Below are positions 47,026 to 56,179 of a DNA stretch of 64,000 bases, in pieces. Origin of the DNA: Pararhizobium antarcticum (GTDB lineage: Bacteria > Pseudomonadota > Alphaproteobacteria > Rhizobiales > Rhizobiaceae); NCBI RefSeq assembly GCF_001885585.1, contig NZ_LSRP01000001.1:237161-301160 (forward strand), read 5' to 3'. Position 1 is the stretch's first letter. The number at the start of each line of letters is the position of its first letter. The position numbers and the translations under genes are program-made. Under the pieces are notes generated by a model, which ran no database searches, was not told where the DNA came from, and saw nothing but the letters and a program-made list of their open reading frames with translations.

Positions 47026-47188
47026 CGAAGCAATGCACCTCCTCCCGCAGAGCTTCGTGTACCGGGCGCCCCGCTCCTCCTCCCAAGGGGACGCCTGCGA
47101 GAACGGCGACACTCCTCCTCCCGGTCGCTGTTCGGTTCTATCAGGAAAAGCCTGCCGCACCTCCTCCCGCGGCGGGCTTTTTCGTTTT
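47026..47188 (+). ncRNA. Tandem array of four cuckoo/CcsR-type sRNA hairpins
   Basis: Four consecutive stem-loops each expose CCTCCTCCC in the loop: hairpin 47026-47057 (loop motif 47038-47046), 47065-47095 (47076-47084), 47101-47133 (47114-47122, 10-bp stem) and 47150-47177 (47160-47168, 9-bp stem). The stems differ in sequence but all pair, so the structure is conserved while the sequence varies. This is the defining feature of the cuckoo RNA family, including the CcsR sRNAs of Rhodobacter; the loops resemble an anti-Shine-Dalgarno sequence. The last hairpin is also a terminator. A weak promoter (CTGCAC 46970-46975, 16 bases, TAATAT 46992-46997) lies upstream. Confidence 0.85.
47150..47188 (+). 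terminator. Rho-independent terminator of the sRNA array
   Basis: A 9-bp GC-rich stem (GCCTGCCGC / GCGGCGGGC, one G-T pair) around the ACCTCCTCCC loop is followed by TTTTTCGTTTT. It ends the array on the plus strand and fixes the direction of transcription. Confidence 0.85.
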
Positions 47189-47285
47189 CAGAACGTCAGC
47201 CAACGCCCGTCTCTAATCCTCAGACCCGCTGACCATCGCCAGGGACAGCGCGGACCATTGTCGTGCGGGCTGCATCAAAGCAGCC

Positions 47286-47948
47286 TCAGTTCGCGGCCTC
47301 TATGCGCGAAAACGCGGCAAGGACCGTTCGTTCGGACTGGGCGAGATAGGCCTCCAGGAGTTCGGACGCCTCTGCCGTCAGGCCGGCTTCGAGCCTTTCG
47401 AGGATGGTTGCGTTCAGTTCGACATAGGGCGCATGCAGGAGTTCTGGATCGGCGAGCAGGCCGAAACTCAGGCGCAGTTCTGCGGCGATCTGCGCATAGA
47501 AGGCGTTCAGCCGGCGGCTGTCGGCCAGATCGACAATCGCCGCGTGAAACACCATGTTTTTGCTGCCAACGGTGCTCCAGTCCTTCGCATCCCGCGCGAT
47601 TCGCGCAGTGTCGACGGCAGCCCGCATGCGGGCGACGGCCGGATGGTTTGGATAGGCCCGCTCGATCGCCTGGCATTCAATGACCCGCCGCACCCGGTAG
47701 ATGTCGATGATCGAGGCCATGCTGGGTGTCGAGACGAAAACCCCGCGATTTGGCTCGTGGCGCAGCAGTCCCTCCTTGGTCAGCAGGCGGAACGCTTCCC
47801 GCAGCGAATTGCGCGACACATCGAGATCGACGCTGAGCGCCGCCTCCGACAGGCGTTGACCGGGCTTCAATTCACCCGCGATCAGTCTGTCGCGGATTTC
47901 CTCCGCCAGTCGTGGCGCCAGTGCCGATGTCGTGTCCTGCTCTGCCAT
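47286..47948 (-). CDS. GntR-family (FCD) transcriptional regulator
   Basis: The 220-residue protein has an N-terminal winged HTH (EEIRDRLIAGELKPGQRLSEAALSVDLDVSRNSLREAFRLL) and a C-terminal FCD effector domain (HAAIVDLADSRRLNAFYAQI). It is divergent from the NRAMP/5-oxoproline operon, and an AT-rich region with AACGAT inverted and direct repeats lies between them. That operon is its probable target. It is not obviously linked to the sRNA array that precedes its end. Confidence 0.88.
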   Translation of the reverse strand: MAEQDTTSALAPRLAEEIRDRLIAGELKPGQRLSEAALSVDLDVSRNSLREAFRLLTKEGLLRHEPNRGVFVSTPSMASIIDIYRVRRVIECQAIERAYPNHPAVARMRAAVDTARIARDAKDWSTVGSKNMVFHAAIVDLADSRRLNAFYAQIAAELRLSFGLLADPELLHAPYVELNATILERLEAGLTAEASELLEAYLAQSERTVLAAFSRIEAAN

Positions 47949-48227
47949 GAATACCCCTTCGGCGGCCTGAGACGCACGCCGCCACTTGCCCGCATGGTTA
48001 TCGTGCTTCGCAGAGAAACGAAACCGACCGCCGCAGGCGAAAGCAAGTTAATCGCCAGCGATTCCTGTAGCGATCTGGCCGGAAGGAAGATCCCTGTCGA
48101 AACAGTGTCGCCAGCAGATCTGCGAACAGGGCCGAACTGCGGCGGAGAGAAGGCCAAAATCTGCACCTCAGGTCCTGTTTCCTGCACAAATTAGAAACAA
48201 ATCGCTCAACATTTGAACAATTTAGTA

Positions 48228-48277
48228 GAACGATAGAATAAAATCGTTGAACAATCTTGACAGAATTGTGAAACGAT
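48228..48277. promoter_or_regulatory. AACGAT repeats upstream of the 5-oxoproline operon
   Basis: AACGAT at 48229-48234 and ATCGTT at 48243-48248 are inverted with eight bases between, and AACGAT recurs at 48272-48277. A TTGACA (48257-48262) lies between them. The block lies in the AT-rich gap (47949-48349) between the GntR gene and the operon and could be the regulator's operator; this is inferred from symmetry and position. The rest of that gap shows no gene. Confidence 0.45.
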
Positions 48278-48349
48278 AGGACGCTGCAGACATCGACAGT
48301 CCAATCCGGCAGACACTTCGGACGATATGCGATCAAAAAAGAGGGTAAC

Positions 48350-49612
48350 ATGGAACAGAATTCGCATTCCCAGAGCAGCACCAGCCCCAGCGGCATATCC
48401 GTCCAGTCACGCAGGGCGGCCCTGACCGCCGCCGTCTTCCTGATGGCAACATCGGCCATTGGCCCCGGCTTCATCACGTAGACCGCGACGTTCACCACCA
48501 AGCTTGGGGCCGCCTTCGCCTTTGCCATTCTGGCTTCGATCGTCATCGATTTTGTGGTCCAGTTGAACATCTGGCGCATCGTCACCCTGACGAAAATGCG
48601 CGCCTCCGACATCGCCAACGCCGCCATCCCCGGCACCGGCTATGTTCTGGCCATTCTCGTCATTGTCGGCGGCCTGTTCTTCAACATCGGCAATATCGGC
48701 GGCGCGGGCCTCGGTCTCAACGCCATGCTCGGGCTCGATCCCAAATGGGGCGGCGCAATCAGCGCCCTGATCGCCATCGCCATCTTCATGTCGAAAGGCG
48801 CCGGTGTCGCCATTGACCGGCTGATCATTTTTGCCGGTATCCTGATGATCATCCTGACACTCTATGTCGCCATCGTCTCCGCGCCGCCCGTCGGCGATGC
48901 GCTGTTCCAGACCTTCCTGCCAAGCACGATCGATTTTGCCACGATCACCACCATCGTCGGCGGCACCGTCGGCGGCTACATCACCTATTCCGGCGCCCAC
49001 CGCCTGCTCGACAAGGGCCAGGTCGGCATCGAGAATCTCGGCGCCGTCAATCGCGCAGCGCTGACCGGCATCGCCGTCACCGGCCTGATGCGCTACGTGC
49101 TCTTCCTCGCCATCCTCGGTGTGGTCGCCTCAGGCGTCGTCATCGATGTCTCCGGCAAGGGTGCCAACCCCGCCGCACAGGCTTTCCAGGCAGCCGCCGG
49201 CGATGTCGGCTTCCGCATCTTCGGTGCAGTCCTGTGGTTTGCCGCCATCACCTCGGTGATTGGTGCCGCCTATACTTCGGTGTCCTTCATCACCGTGTTC
49301 AAGAAGGACATTACCGAGCGCGCCCGCAACATCGCGACCGTGATCTTCATCGCCGTCTCGCTGTTCTTCTACGTGATCATCACAACGCCGCCTGCCCAGA
49401 TGCTGGTCTTCGTCGGCGGTCTGAATGGTCTCATCCTGCCAATCGGTCTATCGATCTTCATCTACGCGGCCTGGGCTCGCTCCGACCTGATGGGCGGCTA
49501 TCGCTATCCGCGCTGGCTTTTGGTGCTGGGCGTACTCACCTGCGCTTTGACCTGGTACATGGGCTACAAGTCCATCGGCCCGATCTTCGCACTGCTTTCG
49601 GCCGCCGGCTAA
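48350..49612 (+). pseudogene. NRAMP-like transporter gene interrupted by one in-frame TAG
   Basis: A 421-codon frame starts at the ATG at 48350 (GAGGGTAAC upstream) and is open to 49612 except for TAG at 48479-48481, codon 44. The residues around it read AIGPGFIT-stop-TATFTTKLG, where NRAMP-family proteins normally have Gln, so a single CAG-to-TAG change explains it. Eleven or so membrane segments follow (for example GYVLAILVIVGGLFFNIGNIGG). NRAMP-like transporters of this type stand next to pxpA in many genomes. Without the stop, an uptake role for 5-oxoproline or a metal would be expected. Restart downstream, for example at 48554, would lose the first membrane segment. A sequencing error cannot be excluded. 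Confidence 0.75.
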
Positions 49613-49620
49613 GACGCAAC

Positions 49621-49643
49621 GCCCCGTTTCTGCAAGACGGGGC
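49621..49643 (+). promoter_or_regulatory. Stem-loop between the transporter gene and pxpA
   Basis: GCCCCGT (49621-49627) pairs with ACGGGGC (49637-49643) around a nine-base loop, followed by ATTTCC. It could weaken read-through or protect the upstream transcript; it is too poor in T to call a full terminator. Confidence 0.45.
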
Positions 49644-49710
49644 ATTTCCCCTCTCACTTTCCATGCAATCCCAGCCTCGCCTTGGCCGGGCCAGATTTGA
49701 GGAGACCGAC

Positions 49711-50475
49711 ATGACATCCATCGATCTGAACAGCGATCTCGGAGAAAGCTATGGCGCCTGGGCCATGGGCGATGACGCGGCGATGCTCGCCATCGTCTCC
49801 AGTGCCAATGTCGCCTGCGGGTTTCATGCCGGCGATCCCGTCGGCATCCTGAAGACCGTCCGGGCGGCGGCCGAAAACGGTGTTTCGATCGGGGCACATG
49901 TCTCCTATCCCGATCGCGTCGGCTTCGGCCGGCGCGACATGGATGTGACGAGCGACGAGTTGATCGCCGACGTCATCTACCAGATCGGCGCCCTCAAGGG
50001 CCTCGCAGCATCAGCCGGCGTCACCGTCGGCTATGTCAAGCCGCATGGCGCACTCTACAACCGCATCGCCCATGACCCGAAGCAAGGCCAGGCGGTGATC
50101 GACGCCATCATGGCCATTGACCCTTCACTGGTGCTGATGGGTCTTGCCGGCGCGCCGATCCTCGATCTTGCCCGCAAATCCGGCCTCGCCGTTGTCGCAG
50201 AGGCGTTTGCCGACCGTGCCTACACGCCGGATGGCCAGCTCGTCTCGCGCCGCGAGCCGGGTTCCGTCCTGCACGACACGCAGGCGATCGCCCGCCGCAT
50301 GCTGCAGCTGGCCAAAACCGGTACGCTGGAAGCGATCGACGGATCGACCATCAAGGTCGATGCGCAGTCGATCTGCGTGCATGGCGACAGCCCCGGCGCG
50401 GTTGCCATTGCCCAGGAGATCCGCCGCACTTTCGAGGCGGACGGCATCATGGTCAGCTCGTTTCTTAAAGCCTGA
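49711..50475 (+). CDS. pxpA: 5-oxoprolinase subunit A (LamB/YcsF family)
   Basis: The 254-residue protein belongs to the LamB/YcsF family, the PxpA subunit of the ATP-dependent prokaryotic 5-oxoprolinase that turns 5-oxoproline into glutamate. The start [19 protein letters not shown], then [23 protein letters not shown] and VKPHGALYN, are the family's conserved acid and His clusters. GGAGACCGAC precedes the ATG at 49711. It precedes a D-glutamate-cyclase-like gene and the PxpB-PxpC fusion in the same direction. Confidence 0.93.
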   Translation: MTSIDLNSDLGESYGAWAMGDDAAMLAIVSSANVACGFHAGDPVGILKTVRAAAENGVSIGAHVSYPDRVGFGRRDMDVTSDELIADVIYQIGALKGLAASAGVTVGYVKPHGALYNRIAHDPKQGQAVIDAIMAIDPSLVLMGLAGAPILDLARKSGLAVVAEAFADRAYTPDGQLVSRREPGSVLHDTQAIARRMLQLAKTGTLEAIDGSTIKVDAQSICVHGDSPGAVAIAQEIRRTFEADGIMVSSFLKA

Positions 50476-50499
50476 CCCGAGACCGGACGGAGGGATACA

Positions 50500-51306
50500 A
50501 TGATTGCCTTGGACCATCTTCGCCATGTCGATTCCGCATCGGCCCGCAGTGCCCGCGAACGCTACCGTTCAGGCCGCATCGAGCCGACGTCAGGCGTTGC
50601 GCCGGGCTTCACCCAGGCCAACATGATCGTGCTGCCCCGCGACTGGGCCTTCGATTTCCTGCTCTATGCCCAGCGCAATCCAAAGGCCTGCCCGGTGCTC
50701 GACGTCTCCGATCCGGGCTCGCATGCCACGCTTCTGGCGCCGGGTGCCGACCTCCGCACCGACCTGCCGCTCTACCGCATCTGGCGCGACGGCAAGCTTT
50801 CCGAGGAAACAGCGGATGCGACCGCAGCCTTTGCCGAGCATGCCGATCTCGTCAGCTTCCTGATCGGCTGCAGCTTCACCTTCGAGACGCCGATGGTCGA
50901 GGCCGGCATCGAGATCCGCCATATGACCGACAAGTCGAACGTGCCGATGTACCTGACCAACAGGCCCTGCCGCCCGGCCGGCCGTTTGCATGGCAACATG
51001 GTCGTTTCAATGCGGCCGATCCCGGCCTCGCGGGTCGCTGATACTGCCACCATTTCCGGCCGCTTCCCGGCCGTGCATGGTGCGCCGGTGCATGTCGGCG
51101 CCCCCGAGGAAATCGGCATCATGGATCTCTCCAAACCGGAATTCGGCGATCCCGTGCGCATCGAGCCCGGCGAAGTGCCGGTGTTCTGGGCCTGCGGCGT
51201 CACCCCGCAGGCCGCCGTGATGGCGTCCGGCGTGCCCTTTGCCATCACCCATGCGCCGGGGCATATGTTCATCACCGACATTCCCGATTCCGCCTATCAC
51301 GCCTGA
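50500..51306 (+). CDS. D-glutamate cyclase-like protein (DUF1445)
   Basis: The 268-residue protein belongs to the DUF1445 family, formerly annotated as putative hydro-lyase and linked to D-glutamate cyclase, which forms 5-oxo-D-proline. [37 protein letters not shown] and [12 protein letters not shown] are its conserved stretches. Its place between pxpA and pxpBC suggests the two enzymes share the 5-oxoproline pool. The reaction is assigned by family. Confidence 0.82.
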   Translation: MIALDHLRHVDSASARSARERYRSGRIEPTSGVAPGFTQANMIVLPRDWAFDFLLYAQRNPKACPVLDVSDPGSHATLLAPGADLRTDLPLYRIWRDGKLSEETADATAAFAEHADLVSFLIGCSFTFETPMVEAGIEIRHMTDKSNVPMYLTNRPCRPAGRLHGNMVVSMRPIPASRVADTATISGRFPAVHGAPVHVGAPEEIGIMDLSKPEFGDPVRIEPGEVPVFWACGVTPQAAVMASGVPFAITHAPGHMFITDIPDSAYHA

Positions 51307-51313
51307 GGTACCC

Positions 51314-52915
51314 ATGCGTTTCCTGCCCGTCAGCCTGACAGTCCTGCTTGTCGAACTCGCCGATCTCGACGAGACGCTGGCACTGTTTGCCTCGCTTGAA
51401 GCCGACCCGGTGGACGGCATTATCGACATGGTGCCGGCCGCCCGCACCCTGATGATCCGCTTCCAGCCGGCAAGGCTCAGTGCAGAGAGCCTTGCCGCGG
51501 CCATCGCCACGCGCGATCTTTCGGCCCGCATCGCGCCGTCGGACATGCTGGTGGAAATCCCGGTCAACTATGACGGCGAGGATCTTGCCGACGTCGCCGA
51601 CCTCACCGGCCTGTCGGTCGAGGACGTTATCCGCCGCCACACGGACAGCACCTTCACCGTTGCCTTCTGCGGCTTTGCCCCCGGCTTCGGTTATCTGGTC
51701 GGCGGCGATCCGGTGCTTGAGGTGCCGCGCCGCCAGAGCCCCCGGACGAAGATCCCGGCAGGCTCGGTTGCACTTGCCGGGGCATTTTCCGGCGTTTATC
51801 CGCAAAACAGCCCCGGCGGCTGGCAGATCATCGGCACGACGCCGGAACAGATGTGGGACCTGTCGCGCGATCCGCCGGCGCTGTTCCAGCCTGGACACCG
51901 CGTCCGCTTCGTCGACCTGGCAAAAACGTCTCGTCCTGTGACCGCTCCAACGACCAGGGCTCCCGAGCCTGCATCCGTTGAGCCTGCCGGCACTGCGCTG
52001 ACCTTAAAGGTTCTAACGGCGCCCATGCCGGCGCTGTTCCAGGATCTCGGCCGTTTTGGCCAGACCGGACAGGGCGTCTCCTCGTCGGGCGCGCTCGACC
52101 AGGGTGCCCTGAAGGCCGTCAATCGGATCGTCGGCAATCCTGCCGGCGCGCCCGCCCTCGAGATCATTCTCGGCGGCTTTTCCTTCCAAGTCACAGGCCG
52201 CACCGTGACGGGCGTCACCGGCGCGCCCTGCCCGATCAGCATCCGGGACGATTCCGGCCGCAGCTTTGCCGCCGAAACCTACCAGCCGATCGCGCTGGAA
52301 GCCGGCGATGTCGTCACGCTCGGCCAGGCGCCGAAGGGCATGCGCAGTTATCTGTCCGTGCGCGGCGGCTTTGCCGTCAAGCCGGTCCTCGGCAGCGCCT
52401 CGACCGATACGCTCGCCATGGTTGGCCCCGATCCGGTGACGTCAGGCACTGTCCTTCTAATCAACGAAGCGACATCCGGTCTCGCCAGCGTGTCGATCAC
52501 GGAAGCACCGGCCTTCGACCATCCAGCCGCAGATGACGTGGTTACGCTCGACGTGGTCATGGGCCCGCGCAGCGACTGGTTCACGCAAGGCGGCATTGCG
52601 ACGCTGTCATCGCAGCTCTGGACGGTGACACCGCAGTCGAACCGCGTCGGTATCCGGATTATCGGCGACACAGCCCTTGAGCGCCGGGACACCGCCGAAC
52701 TGCCGAGCGAAGGCACGGCGACGGGCGCCATCCAGGTGCCGCATAGCGGCCAGCCGGTGCTGTTCCTCGCCGACCATCCCCTGACCGGCGGTTATCCGGT
52801 CATCGGCACGGTTGCCGAATATCATCTCGATCTCGCCGGGCAGATCCCGGTCAATGCCCAGATACGCTTCAGGCCCGTGACGACATTTGCCGCTATCGCG
52901 CCCGCCAAGGGTTGA
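51314..52915 (+). CDS. pxpBC: 5-oxoprolinase subunits B and C fused (PxpB-PxpC)
   Basis: The 533-residue protein has a KipI-like PxpB domain (residues 1 to about 215, with VAFCGFAPGFGYLVGG, then IPAGSVALAGAFSGVYPQNSPGGWQIIG) and a KipA-like PxpC domain from about residue 238 (VLTAPMPALFQDLGRFGQTGQGVSSSGALDQGALKAVNRIVGN). A Pro/Ala-rich linker joins them. Fused forms of B and C are known in this family. The start at 51314 is eight bases after the preceding stop; an in-frame ATG at 51239 lies inside the upstream gene. It completes the 5-oxoprolinase with PxpA. Confidence 0.9.
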   Translation: MRFLPVSLTVLLVELADLDETLALFASLEADPVDGIIDMVPAARTLMIRFQPARLSAESLAAAIATRDLSARIAPSDMLVEIPVNYDGEDLADVADLTGLSVEDVIRRHTDSTFTVAFCGFAPGFGYLVGGDPVLEVPRRQSPRTKIPAGSVALAGAFSGVYPQNSPGGWQIIGTTPEQMWDLSRDPPALFQPGHRVRFVDLAKTSRPVTAPTTRAPEPASVEPAGTALTLKVLTAPMPALFQDLGRFGQTGQGVSSSGALDQGALKAVNRIVGNPAGAPALEIILGGFSFQVTGRTVTGVTGAPCPISIRDDSGRSFAAETYQPIALEAGDVVTLGQAPKGMRSYLSVRGGFAVKPVLGSASTDTLAMVGPDPVTSGTVLLINEATSGLASVSITEAPAFDHPAADDVVTLDVVMGPRSDWFTQGGIATLSSQLWTVTPQSNRVGIRIIGDTALERRDTAELPSEGTATGAIQVPHSGQPVLFLADHPLTGGYPVIGTVAEYHLDLAGQIPVNAQIRFRPVTTFAAIAPAKG

Positions 52916-52957
52916 GACGTGCAAAGCCGCAACGACAGAAACTGTGAGGAGACATCC

Positions 52958-54727
52958 ATGAAAAAAGTGCTGATCGCCAATCGCGGCGAAATCGCCGTCC
53001 GCATCATCCGCGCCTGTCGCGACCATGGCCTGCAGTCGGTTGCCGTCTATGCCGATCCGGACATGGATGCCCTCTTCGTGACACTTGCCGACGAAGCCTA
53101 CGGGCTTGACGGCAGCCAACCGTCCGAAACCTATCTCGACATCGAAAAGCTGATCGGTATCGCAAAGCGTTCCGGCGCCGATGCCGTACATCCCGGCTAT
53201 GGCTTCCTCTCCGAACGCGCCGAATTCGCCCGCGCCGTGCAGGAGGCCGGTCTCATCTGGATCGGCCCGGATCCGCATGTCATCGAGGCGCTTGGCGACA
53301 AGGTCCAGGCGCGGCGCATCGCAACCAGCGTCGGCGCGCCTCTGGTTGCCGGCAGCGACGGCCCGGTCGAGACCTCCGCCGAAGTCATCACCTTTGCCGA
53401 ACAGCATGGCCTGCCGGTGGCCATCAAGGCCGCGCATGGCGGCGGCGGCCGTGGTCTGAAGGTCGCCTGGACGATGGAGGAGATCCCCGAACTCTACAGC
53501 TCGGCGGTGCGCGAGGCCAAAGCCGCCTTCGGTCGTGGCGAATGTTTTCTCGAACGTTTCCTCGACCGTCCGCGCCATATCGAGGCGCAGGTTCTGGCCG
53601 ACAAGCATGGCAATGTGCTGGTGCTTGGCACCCGGGACTGCTCGCTTCAGCGGCGCAACCAGAAGCTCGTCGAAGAAGCTCCGGCTCCCTTCCTGTCGGA
53701 CGCACAGCGCCATGAAATCCACGATGCCGCAAAGCGCATCTGCGCCGCCGCCGGGTATTCGGGCGCCGGCACCGTCGAATTTCTGCTCGGCGTCGACGGC
53801 ACGATCTCCTTCCTCGAGGTCAACACCCGCCTGCAGGTCGAGCATCCGGTGACCGAGGAAACCACCGGCATCGACCTCGTCATCGAACAGTTCCGCATTG
53901 CCGACGGTCTGCCGCTGCTGGTCACCGAGACGCCCGCGCCGCGTGGCCATTCGATCGAGTTCCGCATCAATGCCGAAGATCCCGGCCGCGGCTTCCTGCC
54001 GACCCCCGGCACGATCACCCGGTTCGACGCGCCGTCCGGTCCCGGCATCCGCCTCGATACCGGCGTGGTCTCCGGCTCGACCGTGCCCGGCACGTTTGAC
54101 TCGCTGATGGCCAAGCTGATCGTGACCGGCGCCACCCGCGAACAGGCACTGGCCCGCGCCCGCCGCGCCCTCAGAGAATTCAGGATCGACGGTATCGCCA
54201 CTGTGCTTCCCTTCCATCGCGCGGCGATTGAGAGCCGAGATTTCACCGGAGAAGACGGCTTCAAGGTCCACACGCGCTGGATCGAGACCGATTTTGCCGC
54301 AACGCTGGAGGCCACAGCCCGGCACGAGCCGACCGGCGACACTGCGCTGATCCGCACCCATGTCGAGATCGACGGCAAGCGCCATGCGCTGGGCATCCCG
54401 GCTGCGCTATTGGCTGGGCTGGGTGGCCTATCCGGTCAGGGCGTTGGTCAGGCCGATACGGCCAAGCCCGAGGATCCCTTGAGCATCACCGCGCCGATCT
54501 CCGGCACGCTGCAAGCCTTCAAGATCGAGGATGGGGCGCAGGTTGCCGAAGGCGAACTGATCGCCGTCATGGAAGCCATGAAGATGGAAACCCAGGTGCT
54601 GGCCGCACGCGCCGGCACGATCCGCTTCAAGGCGGAAGCCGGAGCCTATCTTCAGGCAGGCGCAGAGATCGCCCGCTTCGAACCCGAAGACGTGCTCGCG
54701 CGGACGGGGCGTTCAGGGGTTAACTGA
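52958..54727 (+). CDS. Biotin carboxylase fused to a biotinyl (BCCP) domain
   Basis: The 589-residue protein begins [20 protein letters not shown] and contains the ATP-grasp loop [10 protein letters not shown], the [15 protein letters not shown] site and, at the C-terminus, a biotinyl domain with [10 protein letters not shown] (biotin-Lys542). It is a complete alpha-type carboxylase half without a carboxyltransferase. It follows pxpBC by 42 bases in the same direction. The PxpB/PxpC domains also occur in urea carboxylase, so a cooperation is possible, but no carboxyltransferase lies in the window. GAGGAGACATCC precedes the ATG. Confidence 0.87.
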   Translation: MKKVLIANRGEIAVRIIRACRDHGLQSVAVYADPDMDALFVTLADEAYGLDGSQPSETYLDIEKLIGIAKRSGADAVHPGYGFLSERAEFARAVQEAGLIWIGPDPHVIEALGDKVQARRIATSVGAPLVAGSDGPVETSAEVITFAEQHGLPVAIKAAHGGGGRGLKVAWTMEEIPELYSSAVREAKAAFGRGECFLERFLDRPRHIEAQVLADKHGNVLVLGTRDCSLQRRNQKLVEEAPAPFLSDAQRHEIHDAAKRICAAAGYSGAGTVEFLLGVDGTISFLEVNTRLQVEHPVTEETTGIDLVIEQFRIADGLPLLVTETPAPRGHSIEFRINAEDPGRGFLPTPGTITRFDAPSGPGIRLDTGVVSGSTVPGTFDSLMAKLIVTGATREQALARARRALREFRIDGIATVLPFHRAAIESRDFTGEDGFKVHTRWIETDFAATLEATARHEPTGDTALIRTHVEIDGKRHALGIPAALLAGLGGLSGQGVGQADTAKPEDPLSITAPISGTLQAFKIEDGAQVAEGELIAVMEAMKMETQVLAARAGTIRFKAEAGAYLQAGAEIARFEPEDVLARTGRSGVN

Positions 54728-54783
54728 CGTCCCGTCACCCTGTCGAGCCCTGGTCAGGTTAGCGCCGTCTTCCGGGCTTACCT

Positions 54784-54807
54784 ATCCTCTCCCGCGGGGG
54801 AGAGGAT
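54784..54807. terminator. Inverted repeat between convergent operons
   Basis: ATCCTCTCCC and GGGAGAGGAT form a perfect 10-bp stem with a four-base GCGG loop in the 141-base gap between the carboxylase gene and the convergent DapA-family gene. It has no T-tract on either side. Such CTCTCCC hairpins occur widely as small repeats in rhizobial genomes, so it could be either a terminator or a repeated element. Confidence 0.5.
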
Positions 54808-54868
54808 CAAAGTCGTGCGAGCCACCACCGATCGTCAGTGGGCACAGCGAGATGCGGTGGGGAAGCCG

Positions 54869-55801
54869 TCAGGCATACCGCGCGGCGTACCAGGCCTTGA
54901 ACAGCGAAAACTGATTTTCGAGATGGCGTTGCTGCGAGGCGCTGAGCCTGTCGGTCTCGTTGAAGTGCAGTGTGTACTCCGTGTCGCCGTTCAGAACCAT
55001 CAGATGTTTGTAGTGCAGCACGAGGTCCGGGCCTTCATCATAGGTGGAGAGCACGGTCAGCGCCTCCTCGAGTTCCAGCGCTTCGCGACGGGCCGCAGCA
55101 TCGCCCTTGGCTGCCTTCTCGCAGAGCGATACCAGGTGCAGCACTTCCTTCGGCAGGGCATTGCCGATGCCGGTGATGGCGCCGCCGGCACCGCAATTGA
55201 CAAAGCCGTGATAGACGCCGGTGTCAACGCCGATCATCAGGGTCAAACTGTCATCGCCGGAGGTGATGTTCTCAGCCGCATAGGTCATATCTTGCTTGCC
55301 GCCGAATTCCTTGAAGCCGACAAGGTTGGAAAAGCGCGCGCGCAGATCGAAGAAAAGCTCGGCGCGGGTGGCAAAGCCATAATAGGGGCTGTTGTAGATG
55401 ACCGCCGGCAGGTCCTTTGCGGCTGCAAGAACGGCCGAGAAATGGTCACGCTGGGCAGCGACCGACGTGCCGCGCGACAGCACGCGCGGGATCACCATCA
55501 GGCCCTTGGCGCCGACTTTGGCGGCATGCGCCGCGTGGCTGGCGGCCGATTTCGTGTTGATCGCCCCGGTGCCGACAATCACAGGCACGCCGGCTTCCGC
55601 CAGCCGGCGCACGCCTTCCTGCCGTTCCGCGTCGGTCAGCAGCGGCCAGTCGCCCATGGAGCCGCAATAGACGACGGCGGACATGCCGGCAGCGATCAGC
55701 GCCTGGCCTTTGCGGACAAGCAAATCGAAATTCGGTGTGCGATCCGGATTGCAGGGGGTCATAAGCGCTGGGATACAGCCGCTGAACACATTCGCCGTCA
55801 T
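54869..55801 (-). CDS. DapA-family dihydrodipicolinate synthase-like protein
   Basis: The 310-residue TIM barrel has the Schiff-base Lys in LVGFKEFGGK and the catalytic Tyr in AVIYNSPYYGF; the substrate loop is CGSMGDWPLLTDAER, where true DapA has GTTGE, so it is not lysine biosynthesis. Members of this branch are deaminases or aldolases acting on keto acids, for example the hydroxyproline pathway's pyrroline-4-hydroxy-2-carboxylate deaminase. The ATG at 55801 has AGGAG; an ATG at 55837 is less likely. It stands alone, near a 5-oxoproline operon and an N-methylproline demethylase, so a proline-related role is possible. Confidence 0.8.
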   Translation of the reverse strand: MTANVFSGCIPALMTPCNPDRTPNFDLLVRKGQALIAAGMSAVVYCGSMGDWPLLTDAERQEGVRRLAEAGVPVIVGTGAINTKSAASHAAHAAKVGAKGLMVIPRVLSRGTSVAAQRDHFSAVLAAAKDLPAVIYNSPYYGFATRAELFFDLRARFSNLVGFKEFGGKQDMTYAAENITSGDDSLTLMIGVDTGVYHGFVNCGAGGAITGIGNALPKEVLHLVSLCEKAAKGDAAARREALELEEALTVLSTYDEGPDLVLHYKHLMVLNGDTEYTLHFNETDRLSASQQRHLENQFSLFKAWYAARYA

Positions 55802-56179
55802 GGTAATCTCCTGGCTTGCGGGCAGAGCATGCCCCACTCAATGGGTCTGATATATCAGAGCCAAAATGACCTGTCCAGACCGTCCGGGATCAACCGGCAG
55901 AAATCCCATAGGTCATGGAATGACCTGGATATAGTCCTGCAATTTGATGAAATTTGGAAACTTTAGGGCAGAGCTTCCTCAAAGCCGGGCATCCAAAATG
56001 CGCCGGGCAACCGGCACGGCGGAACGCTTCGCGCACGATATTCTGCGGATAGAACCACAGGCTCATCGCCGAGGGGTCGCGGCGACAAGTCCTTTTCCCT
56101 GGTACTGACCAGAGATCTGGTGGACCATGCGGCCCGGTTCAGCGTGCCACAGTCAGAGCCATCGATGCCGCTCCAGGCG

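Noticed and set aside
47038..47168. GGGAGGAGG on the minus strand as a series of ribosome-binding sites
   Set aside because: No start codons with open frames follow at the right distance, while the plus strand gives four good hairpins and a T-tract.
46993..47190. Guanidine-type or other riboswitch considered for the repeated hairpins near the GntR gene
   Set aside because: The loops carry CCTCCTCCC, not the ACGR loops of guanidine-II, and the array ends in its own terminator with no coding gene following on the same strand.
48479..48481. TAG as pyrrolysine or another recoded amino acid
   Set aside because: The family has Gln here, no recoding machinery is seen, and one base change explains the stop.
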